64,000 nt of DNA, from assembly GCA_008694505.1 (NCBI GenBank), contig VZDJ01000116.1:18465716-18529715 (forward strand), in the 5' to 3' direction. This stretch comes from Cyanoderma ruficeps. Lineage: Eukaryota > Chordata > Aves > Passeriformes > Timaliidae. The notes beneath the pieces are model-generated. The model was given only the letters and a program-made list of their open reading frames with translations, was not told the DNA's origin and ran no database searches. This document shows, in pieces, positions 10,117-21,425 of this stretch. Every line of letters starts with the position of its first letter. The stretch's first letter is position 1. The position numbers were made by a program, and so were the translations under genes.

Positions 10117-12012
10117 TTAGTTCTTTTTCTCCAAATAATTTGAGGGCACCCAGCCTTTGAATGGCTTCACACCATTCATTATCTGGCAGTACCACCAGCC
10201 ATTTGGGTTCCTTTCAAGGACCTCCATGCAGACACCTTCCTGAAACCCTGCAGTCTCCTCATCCCCTTCATAGTCTGCAATGGAAACATAGATGTCCTTG
10301 AGATTGTTGTGGATGAACTGGGATTTCTCAATGGGCTTTGGCCTGACTGTGGACACAGGGATCCCATTCCTCTGCGTGGGGAGGTTGGAGGTGGTCTCAG
10401 AGCTCTCGGTGCCCAGCCGCTCCGGCTGCTTTCCCTTTGTGTCACCAGGCTGTGACCAGGCGTTACTGAAGGAGGAATTCCGGCGGACGGTCCTAAGTTG
10501 GTCTGTGGTTGTTAAAGACTCATTTCTGCGCAAGGAGCACGACAGGTTGTTATCCTTTGGTGGTGGAGACACAAACACTGACTGCGGACGGACAGCAAGT
10601 TGCCTCACACCATTCCTCATTTTAACGGGCCCCGATGCTTTGGAAAAGCCACCAGGAGGTTTGCTTGGGATGGGTGGTGTTGCACGTTTGCTCTGGTTGA
10701 TGGTGTTCAAAGCCTGAACCCTCTTCTCTATCTTCTCTAAACTGTTTGACTTGTTTTCGTTTTTCCTGTTCCTGGCAAAAGAGGAATCAGTCTCTGCTGA
10801 TATAGTTTCTTGCTGGTTATCAGGGAGAGCCAAATAATGGGAAGGAGCCCAGCCTTCCACGTCTCCATACTTCAGGTACCACCATCCACTGGCTTGCTTT
10901 TCCAGCACTTCCACTTCTACTCCTGCTGGGAAGCTGATTTCAGAATCCTGTACTTTTTGGTATGAGTCAGTGGTCACATAGAAACATCTGGAGTCGTTTT
11001 CTTGCTCAGTTTTGGCTGTATGGCTGGAGCAGAAGATGCCACGGGAAGGAGCTGTGGTGAGATCAGCTGAGCTTCTCCGAACAGGGTCATCCTGGTTCTC
11101 AAAAGCTGTGCAGGGAGGGCTCCCAGACTCTTCACTTCTTGAACCTTTGAGTCCACCTCTGAGCTGCCCAGTCGGCCTCAGCTGACGCCTTAAAGTGCTA
11201 ATATCCATCTTTTCTTGGCTCTGAGAGTCTGCCTTGTTCAGGAAGGGTTTGGGCCTAACAATTGGCTTTGCTCTGATGGAAGGACTCTGCCCAGGATCTT
11301 TCTTCATGGCCATTCTTGGCGTGCTTCGTAAGCCGACATCTGAAGCTGATCTTGGTTTTGTCTCCTCGCTCCTGGAATAGTGACATTTTCCAAGATCTGG
11401 CTGAATGTTCTTGTCTGTCTTGAGCTTTGTGAGTGATGATTTAGGAGAGCTGGAACATGGGGAATTCCTTCGAATCAAGGACAGAGAGGAGCTTTTTTGA
11501 GAATCAGAATCCCCACTAGATTCCTTGTTGGACAAACCATCTTCCACATAACGCCTGAACCCCTCGTTCTCATAGATGGTTTCTTCCTCATGAGCAACTT
11601 CTTCTGAAGACTCTCCTACTTTGAACTTAGCCTTCTGAAGTGATGACACAGGCGAGGGCTTGAGGGGCTGAAACAGTCGTTTTTCAGGAGTGCTTTCTTC
11701 ATGGTGACTTTCACCCACTTCACATTCCGAGTCAAAGCCAAAGGCAGGAACATCATACTCAGGTTCTTCATATTTCAGCTTGTGGGGAGAGTCCTGGTTA
11801 TCTCCTGAAGAAACTGCTCCAGGAGTTGTTCCTTCTTCAGAGTCTTTTGGTTTACTGGGAGGGGCTGGGGGAGGAACCTTTGGGCGAGTTAAAGTACTGG
11901 TCCTTCTGTTCAAATTTGGTTTCTTTCTCTTGTCAATGTAAGATGCTGGAGCCCATCCCTCCTTCTCTCCAATCTGCACATACCACCAGCCACCAGAATT
12001 CTTTTCAATAAC
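10117..12012 (-). CDS. SH3PXD2A: SH3PXD2A terminal coding exon: end of SH3-3, disordered region, SH3-4 and SH3-5
   Basis: This exon encodes 631 residues plus a TAA stop at 10117-10119. It starts VIEKNSGGWWYVQIGEKEGW, completing SH3-3 by about residue 28. Residues 43-54 carry a proline cluster (KVPPPAPPSKP). Tyrosines at about 81, 86 (YEEPEYD) and 147 (TIYENEG) sit in acidic contexts like the Src sites reported for mammalian TKS5. Serine- and basic-rich disordered sequence follows, including EKMDISTLRRQLRPTGQLRG. SH3-4 spans about 343-398 (SGWWYLKYG, GWAPSHYL). Another linker holds TPPIPSKPPG and RPQSVFVSPPP. SH3-5 spans about 573-631 and ends GWVPSNYLEKKN. The fifth SH3 is the reported docking site for ADAM12, ADAM15 and ADAM19 in mammals. 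Compared with the human protein, a serine-rich stretch near residues 210-220 is absent. No frameshift or internal stop is seen. Confidence 0.97.
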   Translation of the reverse strand, partial: VIEKNSGGWWYVQIGEKEGWAPASYIDKRKKPNLNRRTSTLTRPKVPPPAPPSKPKDSEEGTTPGAVSSGDNQDSPHKLKYEEPEYDVPAFGFDSECEVGESHHEESTPEKRLFQPLKPSPVSSLQKAKFKVGESSEEVAHEEETIYENEGFRRYVEDGLSNKESSGDSDSQKSSSLSLIRRNSPCSSSPKSSLTKLKTDKNIQPDLGKCHYSRSEETKPRSASDVGLRSTPRMAMKKDPGQSPSIRAKPIVRPKPFLNKADSQSQEKMDISTLRRQLRPTGQLRGGLKGSRSEESGSPPCTAFENQDDPVRRSSADLTTAPSRGIFCSSHTAKTEQENDSRCFYVTTDSYQKVQDSEISFPAGVEVEVLEKQASGWWYLKYGDVEGWAPSHYLALPDNQQETISAETDSSFARNRKNENKSNSLEKIEKRVQALNTINQSKRATPPIPSKPPGGFSKASGPVKMRNGVRQLAVRPQSVFVSPPPKDNNLSCSLRRNESLTTTDQLRTVRRNSSFSNAWSQPGDTKGKQPERLGTESSETTSNLPTQRNGIPVSTVRPKPIEKSQFIHNNLKDIYVSIADYEGDEETAGFQEGVCMEVLERNPNGWWYCQIMNGVKPFKGWVPSNYLEKKN

Positions 12013-12143
12013 CTATGAGGTAACAAGGAATATGTTATGTAGACAAAAATCTCAACTCACTGCTTCCCACTCCTACCCTTCTAATCCACTCCCATGCAAC
12101 AAATAAATATTACAGTTTTTCTAGATACACTTTCAGGGCTCAC
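12013..12143 (-). other. SH3PXD2A intron inside SH3-3
   Basis: A 131-nt phase-0 intron with donor GTGAGC and acceptor TTACCTCATAG splits SH3-3 between its GGQKAE and VIEKN segments. No other feature is seen. Confidence 0.93.
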
Positions 12144-12263
12144 CTCTGCTTTTTGTCCTCCACGAAAGCTTATGCCATCGGAGATGCATGACTGGAATTC
12201 AGCAATGGTGTAATATTCCACTTCCACGGAGGGTGGCTCTGGTGGCTTGGGTAACTGAAAACC
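12144..12263 (-). CDS. SH3PXD2A: SH3PXD2A coding exon: first half of SH3-3 domain
   Basis: This 120-nt exon has acceptor TTTGCCGTAG with a weak pyrimidine tract, and donor GTGAGC. Both borders are phase 0, giving exactly 40 residues. They begin [20 protein letters not shown] and end with the RGGQKAE segment that leads into the next exon. The [13 protein letters not shown] part is the proline-rich run into the first SH3 strand, and [11 protein letters not shown] is the RT-loop region. The domain continues in the terminal exon after a 131-nt intron. I place the start at GGT because this restores glycine after the preceding leucine codon and preserves the known protein order. Confidence 0.95.
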
Positions 12264-14343
12264 CTACGGCAAATAGGATGCTTTGTTCATTTAACCAAAG
12301 AAACAGTCAGCTAAACAGCAGTATGGAAAAAAAAAATGCTTTTATTCACTAAGACTCTTCCTTCTTCCTGTACTACTTCCTAATGGTAACTGCCCAGATC
12401 TCCAGAGCAGGAGCTGATGTACTGATATGGGCTAAAAGAGAAAATCCTTTCAAAATATGCACTGTTCATGCCACCTTCACCAACTATTATAACTGTAATA
12501 ATCTTTACTTGGGGGTGGTAAAGTGTGAGCTGCCACTGCAGTTACACTAAAAGCAGCTCATTTACACTGAGATTTTGTCCAGAAAGACCCAGCTCTGGAT
12601 GACATGCCACAACTGCAGAAAATTGCATTGTAACAGACTCCTAACAGGTTCTGCCTATCATTAAATATGCTATTTTTAAATGTAATCCCAATGAATTACT
12701 GTCCTTAATCTGCTGCTGGACTTTTTAAACAATTTGAATTAGTCAGTGATATGAGCTAATGGGCATTTCTTGTAAAAAAAAAACCAAGGATAGTATCATA
12801 GACACTCTAGCTCTGCCCAGCTAAAGTGCTAGAAGGGAAGGAATTTACTGCTTGATCAAAACAATTCCAATTTCTCCCCATAACAGACCTAGAACCTCTA
12901 CTCAATCCCAACACAACCTTTGTAAAGGCTCTATGAGAAGTGGGACACTGCTATTTACAGCCATTCTGGCAGCATATCAGACTCCTCTAAAAGCTAAGTG
13001 CCTTTACATTAAGCTGCCACACTAGATTTTGCCACAATTACTTTTTAAGGTGATAAATGGGATAAGGGTCCTTTCAGGAACATCAGTGTTGAAAGCTTTT
13101 CAGATTAGCATAGTGCTCATCTGCAGGGTAGCTAGATGATGGTGAAGTTGCACACCACCTACACTTCACAACTTAGGGTTCTATGAAAGAACCATAGGTC
13201 AGACCAACACAGGACAGACAAAGACACAAAATGATCCTGAGCCATCAATGGGAGAAGGGCAAATCACATACTGTGCTTTATTCTCCTGCTCATCCATTTC
13301 TAAGATATCCTTTCTGTAACTAACAGTTGATGTTTCATCACGCACAGCATGTGGGATTTCACAGAGAATGCATCTCTGCACCTTAGGAACCGTGTCTAAC
13401 AACGTTATAATTGGATGTTTCTGCACTATAAATGCTGAAATACAGCAGAAGCACAGCATAATAAAATGCCTTCAGATAATAGGATGGTTTGGATTAAATG
13501 AAGATAATTGGAAACAGCAGATATGCTCAGGGTTTCACATATAATATCACCATAATTTTTAGCATGGGATTAAGTGTCATAGCTTTGCCAAAACAAAGTC
13601 TTGTTTTGACACAAAATAATGCAAAGAAAAATAGGAAGAAAATGCTAATATGCTATTCATGTAGTTAAGAAGCATCTCTGGTGACAGAAAAATTACAAGT
13701 CGCATACTGCTCATAAAGGGTACAGCAAAAATTAAACACTATGCATTGCCTAGATAAACAAGCTATTAGCATGACTTTTATATAAATTCACTACTGACTA
13801 GTTCCTATTGAAGATGACAGTTCTAATCTCAAATTGATACAAACTTCCAGGATTCTAGCTTTGGGGATAAGAAATCATAGGGAGTCTCGCTCCTGTAGCA
13901 CACTTCCTTCCATAGGATTCCAAGCCACTTTAAACACGGACAAGAGTGAAGCTCTGCCACCTCAAATGTGGCAGCAATGGAGGAGGGGGCACATTCCCAG
14001 TTGCTTAAGACAAAAGAAGGTCAGAAATTTCAGTCTGGGCTAAGGACACCCAGAGGAAATTTAAACCTTCTGAGTCAGCCAAACAAATTTTCGTGCTTAT
14101 GCACGGAACACAGCAGCTTTATCATAATCTCCCTTCAGACCTGATTAGTTTAGGGGCAACATTTTGAATAAGAGAAAACCTGCTTTGTCATTAGGATGCC
14201 CTGAGGTCTGCTCAACACTTGAACAATGAAATGAACAGTCATGCAAATAAAAGGATCCCTCCCACCTTGTACAGCTGCACAAAGTCTCAGCAAGCACCCA
14301 GACACCTACCCACTGCTAAGATAAACCATAAACCAATACACAC
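12264..14343 (-). other. SH3PXD2A intron between the 50-nt exon and the SH3-3 exon
   Basis: A 2080-nt phase-0 intron. The donor GTGTGT is weak, and the acceptor TTTGCCGTAG has few pyrimidines. The 86-codon minus-strand frame at 13199-13459 has no splice-ready borders or family resemblance. I see no repeat or RNA gene. Confidence 0.9.
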
Positions 14344-14393
14344 CAGACTGGACTCTCTTCGTGGGGGTGGCCTTGTTCTTAGATTTGGAGAAC
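14344..14393 (-). CDS. SH3PXD2A: SH3PXD2A small 50-nt exon, Arg/Pro-rich linker
   Basis: The exon is only 50 nt. It has an excellent pyrimidine tract and acceptor (CTTTCCTGCTCAG) and a non-canonical-looking donor, GTGTGT. With the A carried from the preceding exon it encodes 17 residues, SSPNLRTRPPPRRESSL, which match the TKS5 linker ahead of SH3-3. RTRPPPRR resembles a proline-rich SH3 ligand and a basic phosphorylation context (RRES). The incoming intron is phase 1 and the outgoing one is phase 0, so skipping would shift the frame and run into a stop inside the next exon. It is therefore expected to be constitutive. It was found by matching the linker sequence and splice signals, because it is too short for ORF calling. 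Confidence 0.93.
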
Positions 14394-15243
14394 CTGAGCA
14401 GGAAAGGGAACAGGGAGAGTTTATTTAACTTTGCAAGTACTGCTAAACACATTTTTTCAGCAGCTCTCTGCTGTTACAGTTTGAGAATAGAAGTCAGTAT
14501 TTGCAATATTTAAGGCATCTCTATGAAACAAGATAGGAAACTATGAGGGTATATTAGAAATACCAAGGTAGCTTAGCTATTCATCTCTGCTAAGCCAGCA
14601 AATTTAAGAGGAAATCACTGCCAGAAAGTAGTGGATTGTATTTTCTGCTGGAACTGACCAGCTCCATTGGAGACTGGCCAACAAAGGACTGGCCTAACAC
14701 CTATTTTCCACCCAGCAATAAAATAATTCATTAAACACTCACACTGTCCTCTCTCCTAGTATTTTGCCATTCCTTGCCCAGAATAGTGTCAGTGTTTGCA
14801 TTTTGCAGATGAAGTAGTAAAAACATTATAGCAACTTGCCCTCAGGAAAACAACGGAACAAATGCAAGAGAAGACACAGGTGATCTCAACTTGAACATGC
14901 TATCACATCACCTACATTTCTGGGTAGAAGGGCACATTTTAAAGGATTCAAAAGGAAAAAAAGTATTCTCTGGAAAAATTAACAGAGCAAACACATATAG
15001 GCTAAGATAAAGAACCATCAGCCAGTTTGTGTATAAAGTGAAGTTAAATTTTATCACTACTAGTGAAGGACCACGTTCTGGAGTCCCTCTTGATACATCT
15101 ACAGGCTTTGCAAAAGTCTGTGTGGACCTGGCTGTAAGACCAGGGCATGTGGGACCTCAGCTGACAGGCAGTGCCAGCCCAGAAAGATAGAGAACAAGAA
15201 TTTGTTGCAAGCCTGTGAAAACCCAACTACTTTACTGCCTTAC
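14394..15243 (-). other. SH3PXD2A intron before the 50-nt exon
   Basis: An 850-nt phase-1 intron from donor GTAAGG to acceptor CTTTCCTGCTCAG, with a long pyrimidine tract. Nothing else is recognised in it. Confidence 0.92.
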
Positions 15244-15578
15244 TCATTTGAGCTCTTTGTGGTGCTATCCTTGCTATGGCTGGAGATCCCTGGGCCAGTT
15301 TGGAAGCCTGTTTGTCTGAAGGCATCATGGCATTGCCATTAGAGTCATTGCACAGGATGGGCAAACTGATTTCCTTCTTGGTGATATGAGTTTCTGCAGA
15401 CTCGTTTTCTACTTGAGCTTCCTTGTCAGAAGATGACTTCTTGTTTAGCAGGTTACTGATCTCCATGATGTTTCCTATGATTTCCACTGGCCCAGTTAAG
15501 TTCTTTTTCCTAGATGGAAGATCATCTTTAGCCTTCTTCAGATATGAAGCTGGGGCCCAGCCTTCTTTGCCCAGATAC
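15244..15578 (-). CDS. SH3PXD2A: SH3PXD2A coding exon: end of SH3-2 and linker
   Basis: This 335-nt exon has acceptor GCCTCTCCAG and donor GTAAGG. It opens with YLGKEGWAPASYLKKAKDDL, which completes SH3-2 (GWAP plus SYL). The rest is a linker that includes EIIGNIMEISNLLNKK, a Lys/Glu-rich stretch, KKEISLPILCND and AQGSPAIARIAPQRAQ. These blocks match the TKS5 linker between SH3-2 and SH3-3 as I know it. The NIMEISNLL segment is predicted helical or coiled by eye. The exon ends after the first base of a serine codon that the following 50-nt exon completes. An in-frame continuation past the donor meets a stop within six codons, so this boundary is clear. Confidence 0.95.
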
Positions 15579-18500
15579 CTGGAGAGGCAAAAGGAAACAC
15601 CATCACATCAAACACAGCCTTCTCATGCACTTCAGGTAGAAAAGCTAAAGCAAAAGTGATGGATGAAAACATCAAAAGAAGTTTGCAGTTCTCAAACAAG
15701 ATTTTGTAGCCTCCATTTATTATCTATTGATTAGACATATCAAAGTCAGTTGAGCCAGCAGTGAACTGTGTAGTTCAAAGCCGCTAATCATCCTAAGGAA
15801 GGAGTCTCTCGGGACAAGACATAGTTACACACCTGGTAAAGAGCTTCACCAGTTTGTTTTATGCCTCCCCTAGACAGTACTAGGCAAACTCACTGTTTTC
15901 CCACACGGTGAAAAAGCAAACGAGTAAGTAAAGTATTTTAATAGTTTTCAAATTTCCTAGTGTCAACTCAAGTTGAAAATAGGCTAAAATAAGGGTGTAG
16001 AGCACCTAGTGCAGAGAACCTGTGCCTGCAGTTTAAGATCATTGTGCAAGCCTCCCTCCCTGAAACTATAAAGAACACTGGCCCTCCTTCCATAATTCCC
16101 AGCTCTGCATGAGCAGCTTTCTGTCATGGAGCATATGGGACCCTTAAACTACTGCAGCTTCTTCTAGCACTGCAAGATCAAGAAACAATCTGCCTGAGTA
16201 AAAATGGCTTTGATGGAGACTCATTTTCCTGAACAAGTTAGAGGCAATTTGAAGAAATAAACTGGGAAATATGAATAGACACCTGAATCCAGTACGTGTT
16301 CCTGAAACATCATCCTGAGTTGATCACGCTACACTTCAAACTGAGGTAATTCTTCTACAGCTGGGCTTTAGGGAAGATCTTTTTTCCAGCTCCTGCCATT
16401 CCTAACACCTCAGCAGGGATTTCAGATTACAATCAGACTCCAGGGAGGACCGTGTGGATGAACTTTGCTTTCCCTAATGAAACCCTAACTTGCTACAGTA
16501 AGAGTCATTGAAAACCTTCGCTCTAATCTCTCAAGATACCCAAAGCAGACACTTGAACTGTAAGTGAGAAAGCAGGCATCATTAAAATCCTGGTGCTCAG
16601 GAAATCTTCAGGAAATACAATGGTTAAAACAGCTCTTTATTGAAAAGGGAGCCTCAGACAGCAGAGGAAGGAGCTGGGGCACATGGGATATGAGCAAATC
16701 ATTGCCTGGCAGGTGAGCACCTTTGTCATGACAACACTTGGATTCTGAGGTTTTCAGTGACATTTCTGCATCAAATCTCATCCTGGCCTCTCTCACTACA
16801 TCCACACACTTGAGACTGGCTCTGAGATTTTACAGGGACAACAGGAAAATGCAGTGTAGATTTGATTCTCTAGACTTCTTTATTACTCTTCCTGTATAAA
16901 AGCAAATACAGCTCTTGTACTTCTAGCGATGACTACAAGGATCTTTCCATCCAAAATCCTGCCTTTTCTTCCTCACCCCCCTAGACCAGGCAAGATATTA
17001 GAGATTCTGCTTCTTTCTACATACCTGCCTTCTGTCACACATGAAGGTAAAGATGCAGTATCTCTCCTGCTCAGGGAGTTTGGTGACAAGTTTTCCCAAT
17101 GATTCTGATGTCAAAGGAAGGCATCCCAAGAGCTCTGAGCTTTGTGGGATGTGTGGAGACTAACAAGAAGTAGGAACCCGGTACTAACTTGATTGGACTT
17201 CAAAAAGATACAAAGCATCACTGTGTGATACTATGTCAAGAAGCAATTTGGATCTATTCAATCCTGTCCATTTTGATGTTTTTCTGCTAGGCCTCAAACC
17301 AAGCCAAAAAAGAAAAAGGAAAAAAGGCCTCAATATATGCCACAATTCCTGTTGTGTCAAGGCATGACCCAGTGCCATTTTCCAGCCCTGAAGACTTTTG
17401 GTTTCGTTCCCTTTTGCAGCTGACAGCCCTTTTGCAGAGCTGCTGACCAATGCTCCCTGCTGCCTTTGCATCCAGTAAGTTTTTTTTATAGGACACTTGT
17501 GAGCTTATTCAATGTGGAGGTGTAGAGATCTCCATCTGTGAGAAAGCCACAGTGGCCAATGCACTGAGTGCTCCAGTTCCAAAGGTTACTTTCAACAGAG
17601 CTTAATTGTGCAAAATCAGCAAGAAAAAAAAGTTTACATACATCTTAGTTTGTGGGAGAGTTAACATCTTTAAGATCAGAAAGGCAGCCAAGGCAGGTTC
17701 TGTACTGGCCTGTCAGTTCTGCTGCCAGCTGTGTGTGTTCAGATCAGCCTGTGTAACCCCAGAGCTACAAGCACCTCTGGTCTCACAGAGTTTCTACCAG
17801 TGAATAACAGCAGCAACAAATGGACAGTCAATAACTCAAGCAGAGGGGCTGTTGTAGGCTACTTTTTCCTGTGTTAGCCAATTTAACCTGAAGTTAATGC
17901 TGAGCAGTAGTTACCAGAAACTACTGGTTTATTTCTGTAATATCACAAAAAAACCCTACTTATGTAAGTGAAATATGCTTACATTTTTTACCTTAGTCCT
18001 TGAATTTGTTAATCTTTAGGCCCTCTGAAGAATAACCTTATAAGATTCCTTGATCTTCCCCATTTTATAGGTGAAAGAACTAAAACAACTGTTAATCAAT
18101 TTCAGCGAAGTCCTGAATCAGTAACAATTTTCATTTCACATCTTAAGAGTTGAATCACAAATATCCTTCCTTCCTTTATATTCAGAACCTACTGGAGACA
18201 TTTTAAACCCCATCCCAGATTCCTCCTCATTTCAGTGCTACCAGCACCTCCCAGCTGCACTTCATTCTCACGGGCTGAGGCTCAGAGCAACCACAAAATG
18301 AAGGACACAAAAGCAAATAACAAAAGCTTTACTTGGCATATTGGTACCAACTTGCCCTGCAGTCAGTCCACTTGGGCACCACAAGACTGTACCTATTGCT
18401 GTCACCTGCAGTCAAAGTAAGATCTCAATGATGGATGCTAATGCCAGCTATAGGCACACTGGGAAGCACAAATCTACTGAACTCAATACTACAGTAAATA

Positions 18501-18845
18501 GGATCCCAGGACAGAGCATTTCTTTCATTTCTCCCGAGTCCTGATTTTTTTTAAGTCATAATGCATGTGGGGCAAAATAAAGACAGACACCAATATTGCA
18601 TCTAGCTTGTACAGCATTGAATTGGGAGGGTCTCAGAATTAGGTGCAGTGATTTGGCTCCTTCATGCTTCCAAAACCCTCCCTGTTTATATTACATGAAG
18701 GAAAAAAGGATCAAAACCATAAGAATGCTAAAAAAAGTCAGAAGTGCCTCTGTAAGTCTGAGAGTCACATCTGCTTTCCAGCACGAGAGCACTGGAATTA
18801 CTCCAGAGGGAAGCAAACTAGGGGAACCAAAAAAAAAAAAGAAAN

Positions 18846-18887
<42 letters not shown>

Positions 18888-21075
18888 AAAAAAAAGAAAA
18901 AGAAGGACAGGAAATGAGGATCAGCATATGGCCAAGAATTTGGAGAAATTACATATTTAAGGTGGAACAAGCTAATGTCTTTAAGGTGGATTCCATTTAC
19001 AAACTACTGGATTTGTTTTTCTCTCTACACATTAAAGTGTGTTCAGTCTGTTTTCCACCCGAGGGTTCAAGTGCATTCTTCTCCTGCTCCTTCTCCCCTC
19101 ACACTCGCAACAGGAGGAGGAGTTGCTCCTTCAAAGGCACTCCATACTCAAAGAAGCAAATTTCTGCAGGAAGGGAATCCTTTTCTGAGGGATACCTAAC
19201 AGAATTCAGGGCAGTTTACATGTAACAAATGGCACAACAAGCTGGAGATCAGCTACCCAGGCTGCAAAGGACCAGCTTGCAGGGATGGATGACATCATCA
19301 ACATTTCTGGAAGTGTTGCCCATGGAAAAAACCCCATTCCTAAGAGTTTAATCCTCCAGCAAGAAGGTAGCACAGTGCTCCAATGCAGCAGAGAGGAGCA
19401 TAGTTGCCACCCCATATACTTGTCACACATACATGGAGCATGTGACATCTTCCAACAAGAAGAGGAGTTTCTCAATCAAAATGCCTCTTCCAAAAAAGCT
19501 GAGCACATGCTGCAACCCTCAGCTACCACAGAGTGGCCGGGGCATCCACTGTCCTTCTAGGAGATTGCCATGAATGAAGATGCCATGGAGGCCACTGCAG
19601 CAAGTGTCACCATGCTCCAGAAGGCATTCCTGGTGTAGAAAAACATGTCTTTTGAGTTGACTCAAAGGAGTGTGTGAGAAAAAGAAGAAAAAAACAAATC
19701 AACTAATTGTAAGAGTGTTAATATGGCAAAGGGAAACCTACAGTAGTAACCAGGCTAAACTGCAGAAAGAATAAAAAACTAAACCACAGACGTCTTGCAA
19801 TGGTTCTCCCCTCAAAAAAAAAAGAGCTTGATTCCCCAATCCAAAACTCTGGATTCCACTTCTGTAGATGATTAATGGAGGAAAAAAATGTAACCTGACC
19901 AAACCCAGGCATTTTTGAGTTCCCCCTATCTAGGAGTGTCTTCCTGGCTCCACTGCTATCTTTATTAGCTTATTTGCTTCATGGGATCATTAGATAGAAA
20001 ACTGATATTTTTCTTTCTAAGTAAAGGAAATCAGGAAAAACAACAACATTGCTTCAGTCAGCATTTTCACAGTCCTCATTCATAGCCAATAAATCAAGTA
20101 GCATTCAAACAAAAGCAAGTTATAACTTGGGGAGGGAAAGAGGAAAAAATCACTATAACTACATATTGAGTGGGAAAAGATGACTATATGAGATAGTCTG
20201 CACTGCTGAGAGATAAACCTCCATTTTAAGCTACCTGTTGTATCACATCTTGTTTGAAGAGAAATGGGATGTCACAGCACAGAGAGGTTCACATGCAGAT
20301 ACAAGATAAGGGGCAGAAAACCTAAATGCTGTGTGAACCCAAATGAAGAAAGCTCTCATCAAGTGCTCATCCTGACACCCCACATCACTGAGACAATAGC
20401 TAACCTACAGTCTTCTCAGAAGCATTTACAAAGGAGATTCTTAAGTTGAAACTCTCTGCTGTTCCAACTGCATAACAAAATTCAATACACAATAACAACT
20501 TCACCTGCCCTTGGGATGCAGTCCCTCTACATTAGGAATATCTAACGTGGATGGACAAAAATCAAGGCAAATTAGCTGAAACCATTGGTAAGCTTGCAAA
20601 AGGCTACAGCCAGCAAACTGATCTCATACCCCTGAAAGTAACACTACCTGCCCCAAACAGCTCAAGAGATCACAATCAGCCTTTCAGCATTGCTATAAAT
20701 AGATTTAAATAGGTTGCAGAATAACTCTTATACTGGAAACACATTAAAATTATATACAACAGAAAGCCTTGTTAGGTCTCACAGATCTTAACTCAGATAT
20801 GGGCTTTTAACTTGAAGCAAGAAAAAAAACCAAACCCTCTAAAACTGCAAGTAAAGGCATTTCCTCACTGGAATGGTCCACAGCCTTTGCAGACATGGTA
20901 GTGTTACTTTAGTCACCATTGTACCGCCTCAGACTTTTCTTTGCATTTTTTCAAGAGACATTATGAACAATTTGGACTTCCCTGTCCAGCTACAGAATGA
21001 TTTAAATGCTACCATTCAGTGATTGATCAGAAAAGCTCATTGTCACAGTTTCTGTGGGTTGCAGGGCTTCTTTAC
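15579..21075 (-). other. SH3PXD2A intron inside SH3-2
   Basis: A 5.5-kb phase-2 intron from donor GTAAAG to acceptor GCCTCTCCAG. It contains the long A-rich tract at 18829-18903, described separately. Open frames such as the one at 18596-19225 read through that tract and carry lysine runs, so they are not genes. No other exon or RNA gene is recognised. Confidence 0.9.
18829..18903 (+). repeat. A-rich homopolymer tract containing an ambiguous base
   Basis: A run of 12 A is followed by G, AAA, an N at 18845, then 40 uninterrupted A (18846-18885) and further A runs broken by single G. It lies within an intron of the minus-strand gene, so the transcript reads U-rich. The N marks uncertain assembly. 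No retrogene body is evident immediately upstream on the plus strand, so a poly(A) tail of a retrocopy is not shown. Confidence 0.9.
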
Positions 21076-21193
21076 CTGATGTACCACCATCCTTCCAGGT
21101 TCTTTTGGATGACCTCCACGGTGACCCCTTTTTCGAACCCAATCTCATCCTTCCCCTGGCTGGCGTACGGCTGGATAGTGACATATTTCTCTT
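21076..21193 (-). CDS. SH3PXD2A: SH3PXD2A coding exon: first part of SH3-2 domain
   Basis: This 118-nt exon has a typical acceptor (CTCCCCTCACCAG) and a donor GTAAAG. It encodes [20 protein letters not shown] followed by an EKG turn, the EVI strand and the NLEGWWYIR segment. These are the YxxxxPY-type first strand, the acidic RT loop and the tryptophan pair of an SH3 fold. The first two bases complete a glutamate codon, and the last two are completed by the next exon to make the arginine after WWYI. The intron inside the domain falls directly after the tryptophan pair, which matches the split seen in SH3-1. In TKS5 this is the second member of the tandem SH3-1/SH3-2 unit. Confidence 0.95.
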
Positions 21194-21319
21194 CTGGTGA
21201 GGGGAGAAAAGGCAACATCAGTTAGGGTCAGGATCAGTCCAGCTGTTTTTCCACACTGCTTGCTTTTAAACTGTTCTGCAGCGATTACGTGAAGCCATTA
21301 CAAAAGGCGGAGCCCTGCT

Positions 21320-21425
21320 CAGGGGCCCACTGGTTATTTATGCTGACGACATGACAGATAATCAGCCCCTTGCCACTACCCTGCTGCTGATAATCACGAA
21401 ATGTTTCCATGCCAATAATGACACA
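21320..21425. promoter_or_regulatory. Candidate conserved noncoding block upstream of the SH3-2 exon
   Basis: The block holds two GATAAT cores about 30 bp apart (AGATAATCAG at 21357-21366 and TGATAATCAC at 21388-21397), plus TTATTTATG, TGACGACA and CCAATAATGACA. It sits about 130 bp upstream of the SH3-2 exon in transcript direction. The motif density suggests an intronic enhancer or splicing-related element. Conservation could not be tested. Confidence 0.2.

Noticed and set aside
15227..15243. Read-through of the linker exon to the stop at its left end, as a truncated isoform
   Set aside because: The donor GTAAGG at the exon end is strong, and the next exon restores the known protein exactly, so the extra codons are intronic.
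18596..19225. 209-codon plus-strand frame
   Set aside because: It is open only because it crosses the poly-A tract as a lysine run and passes through an N. The flanks show no coding character.
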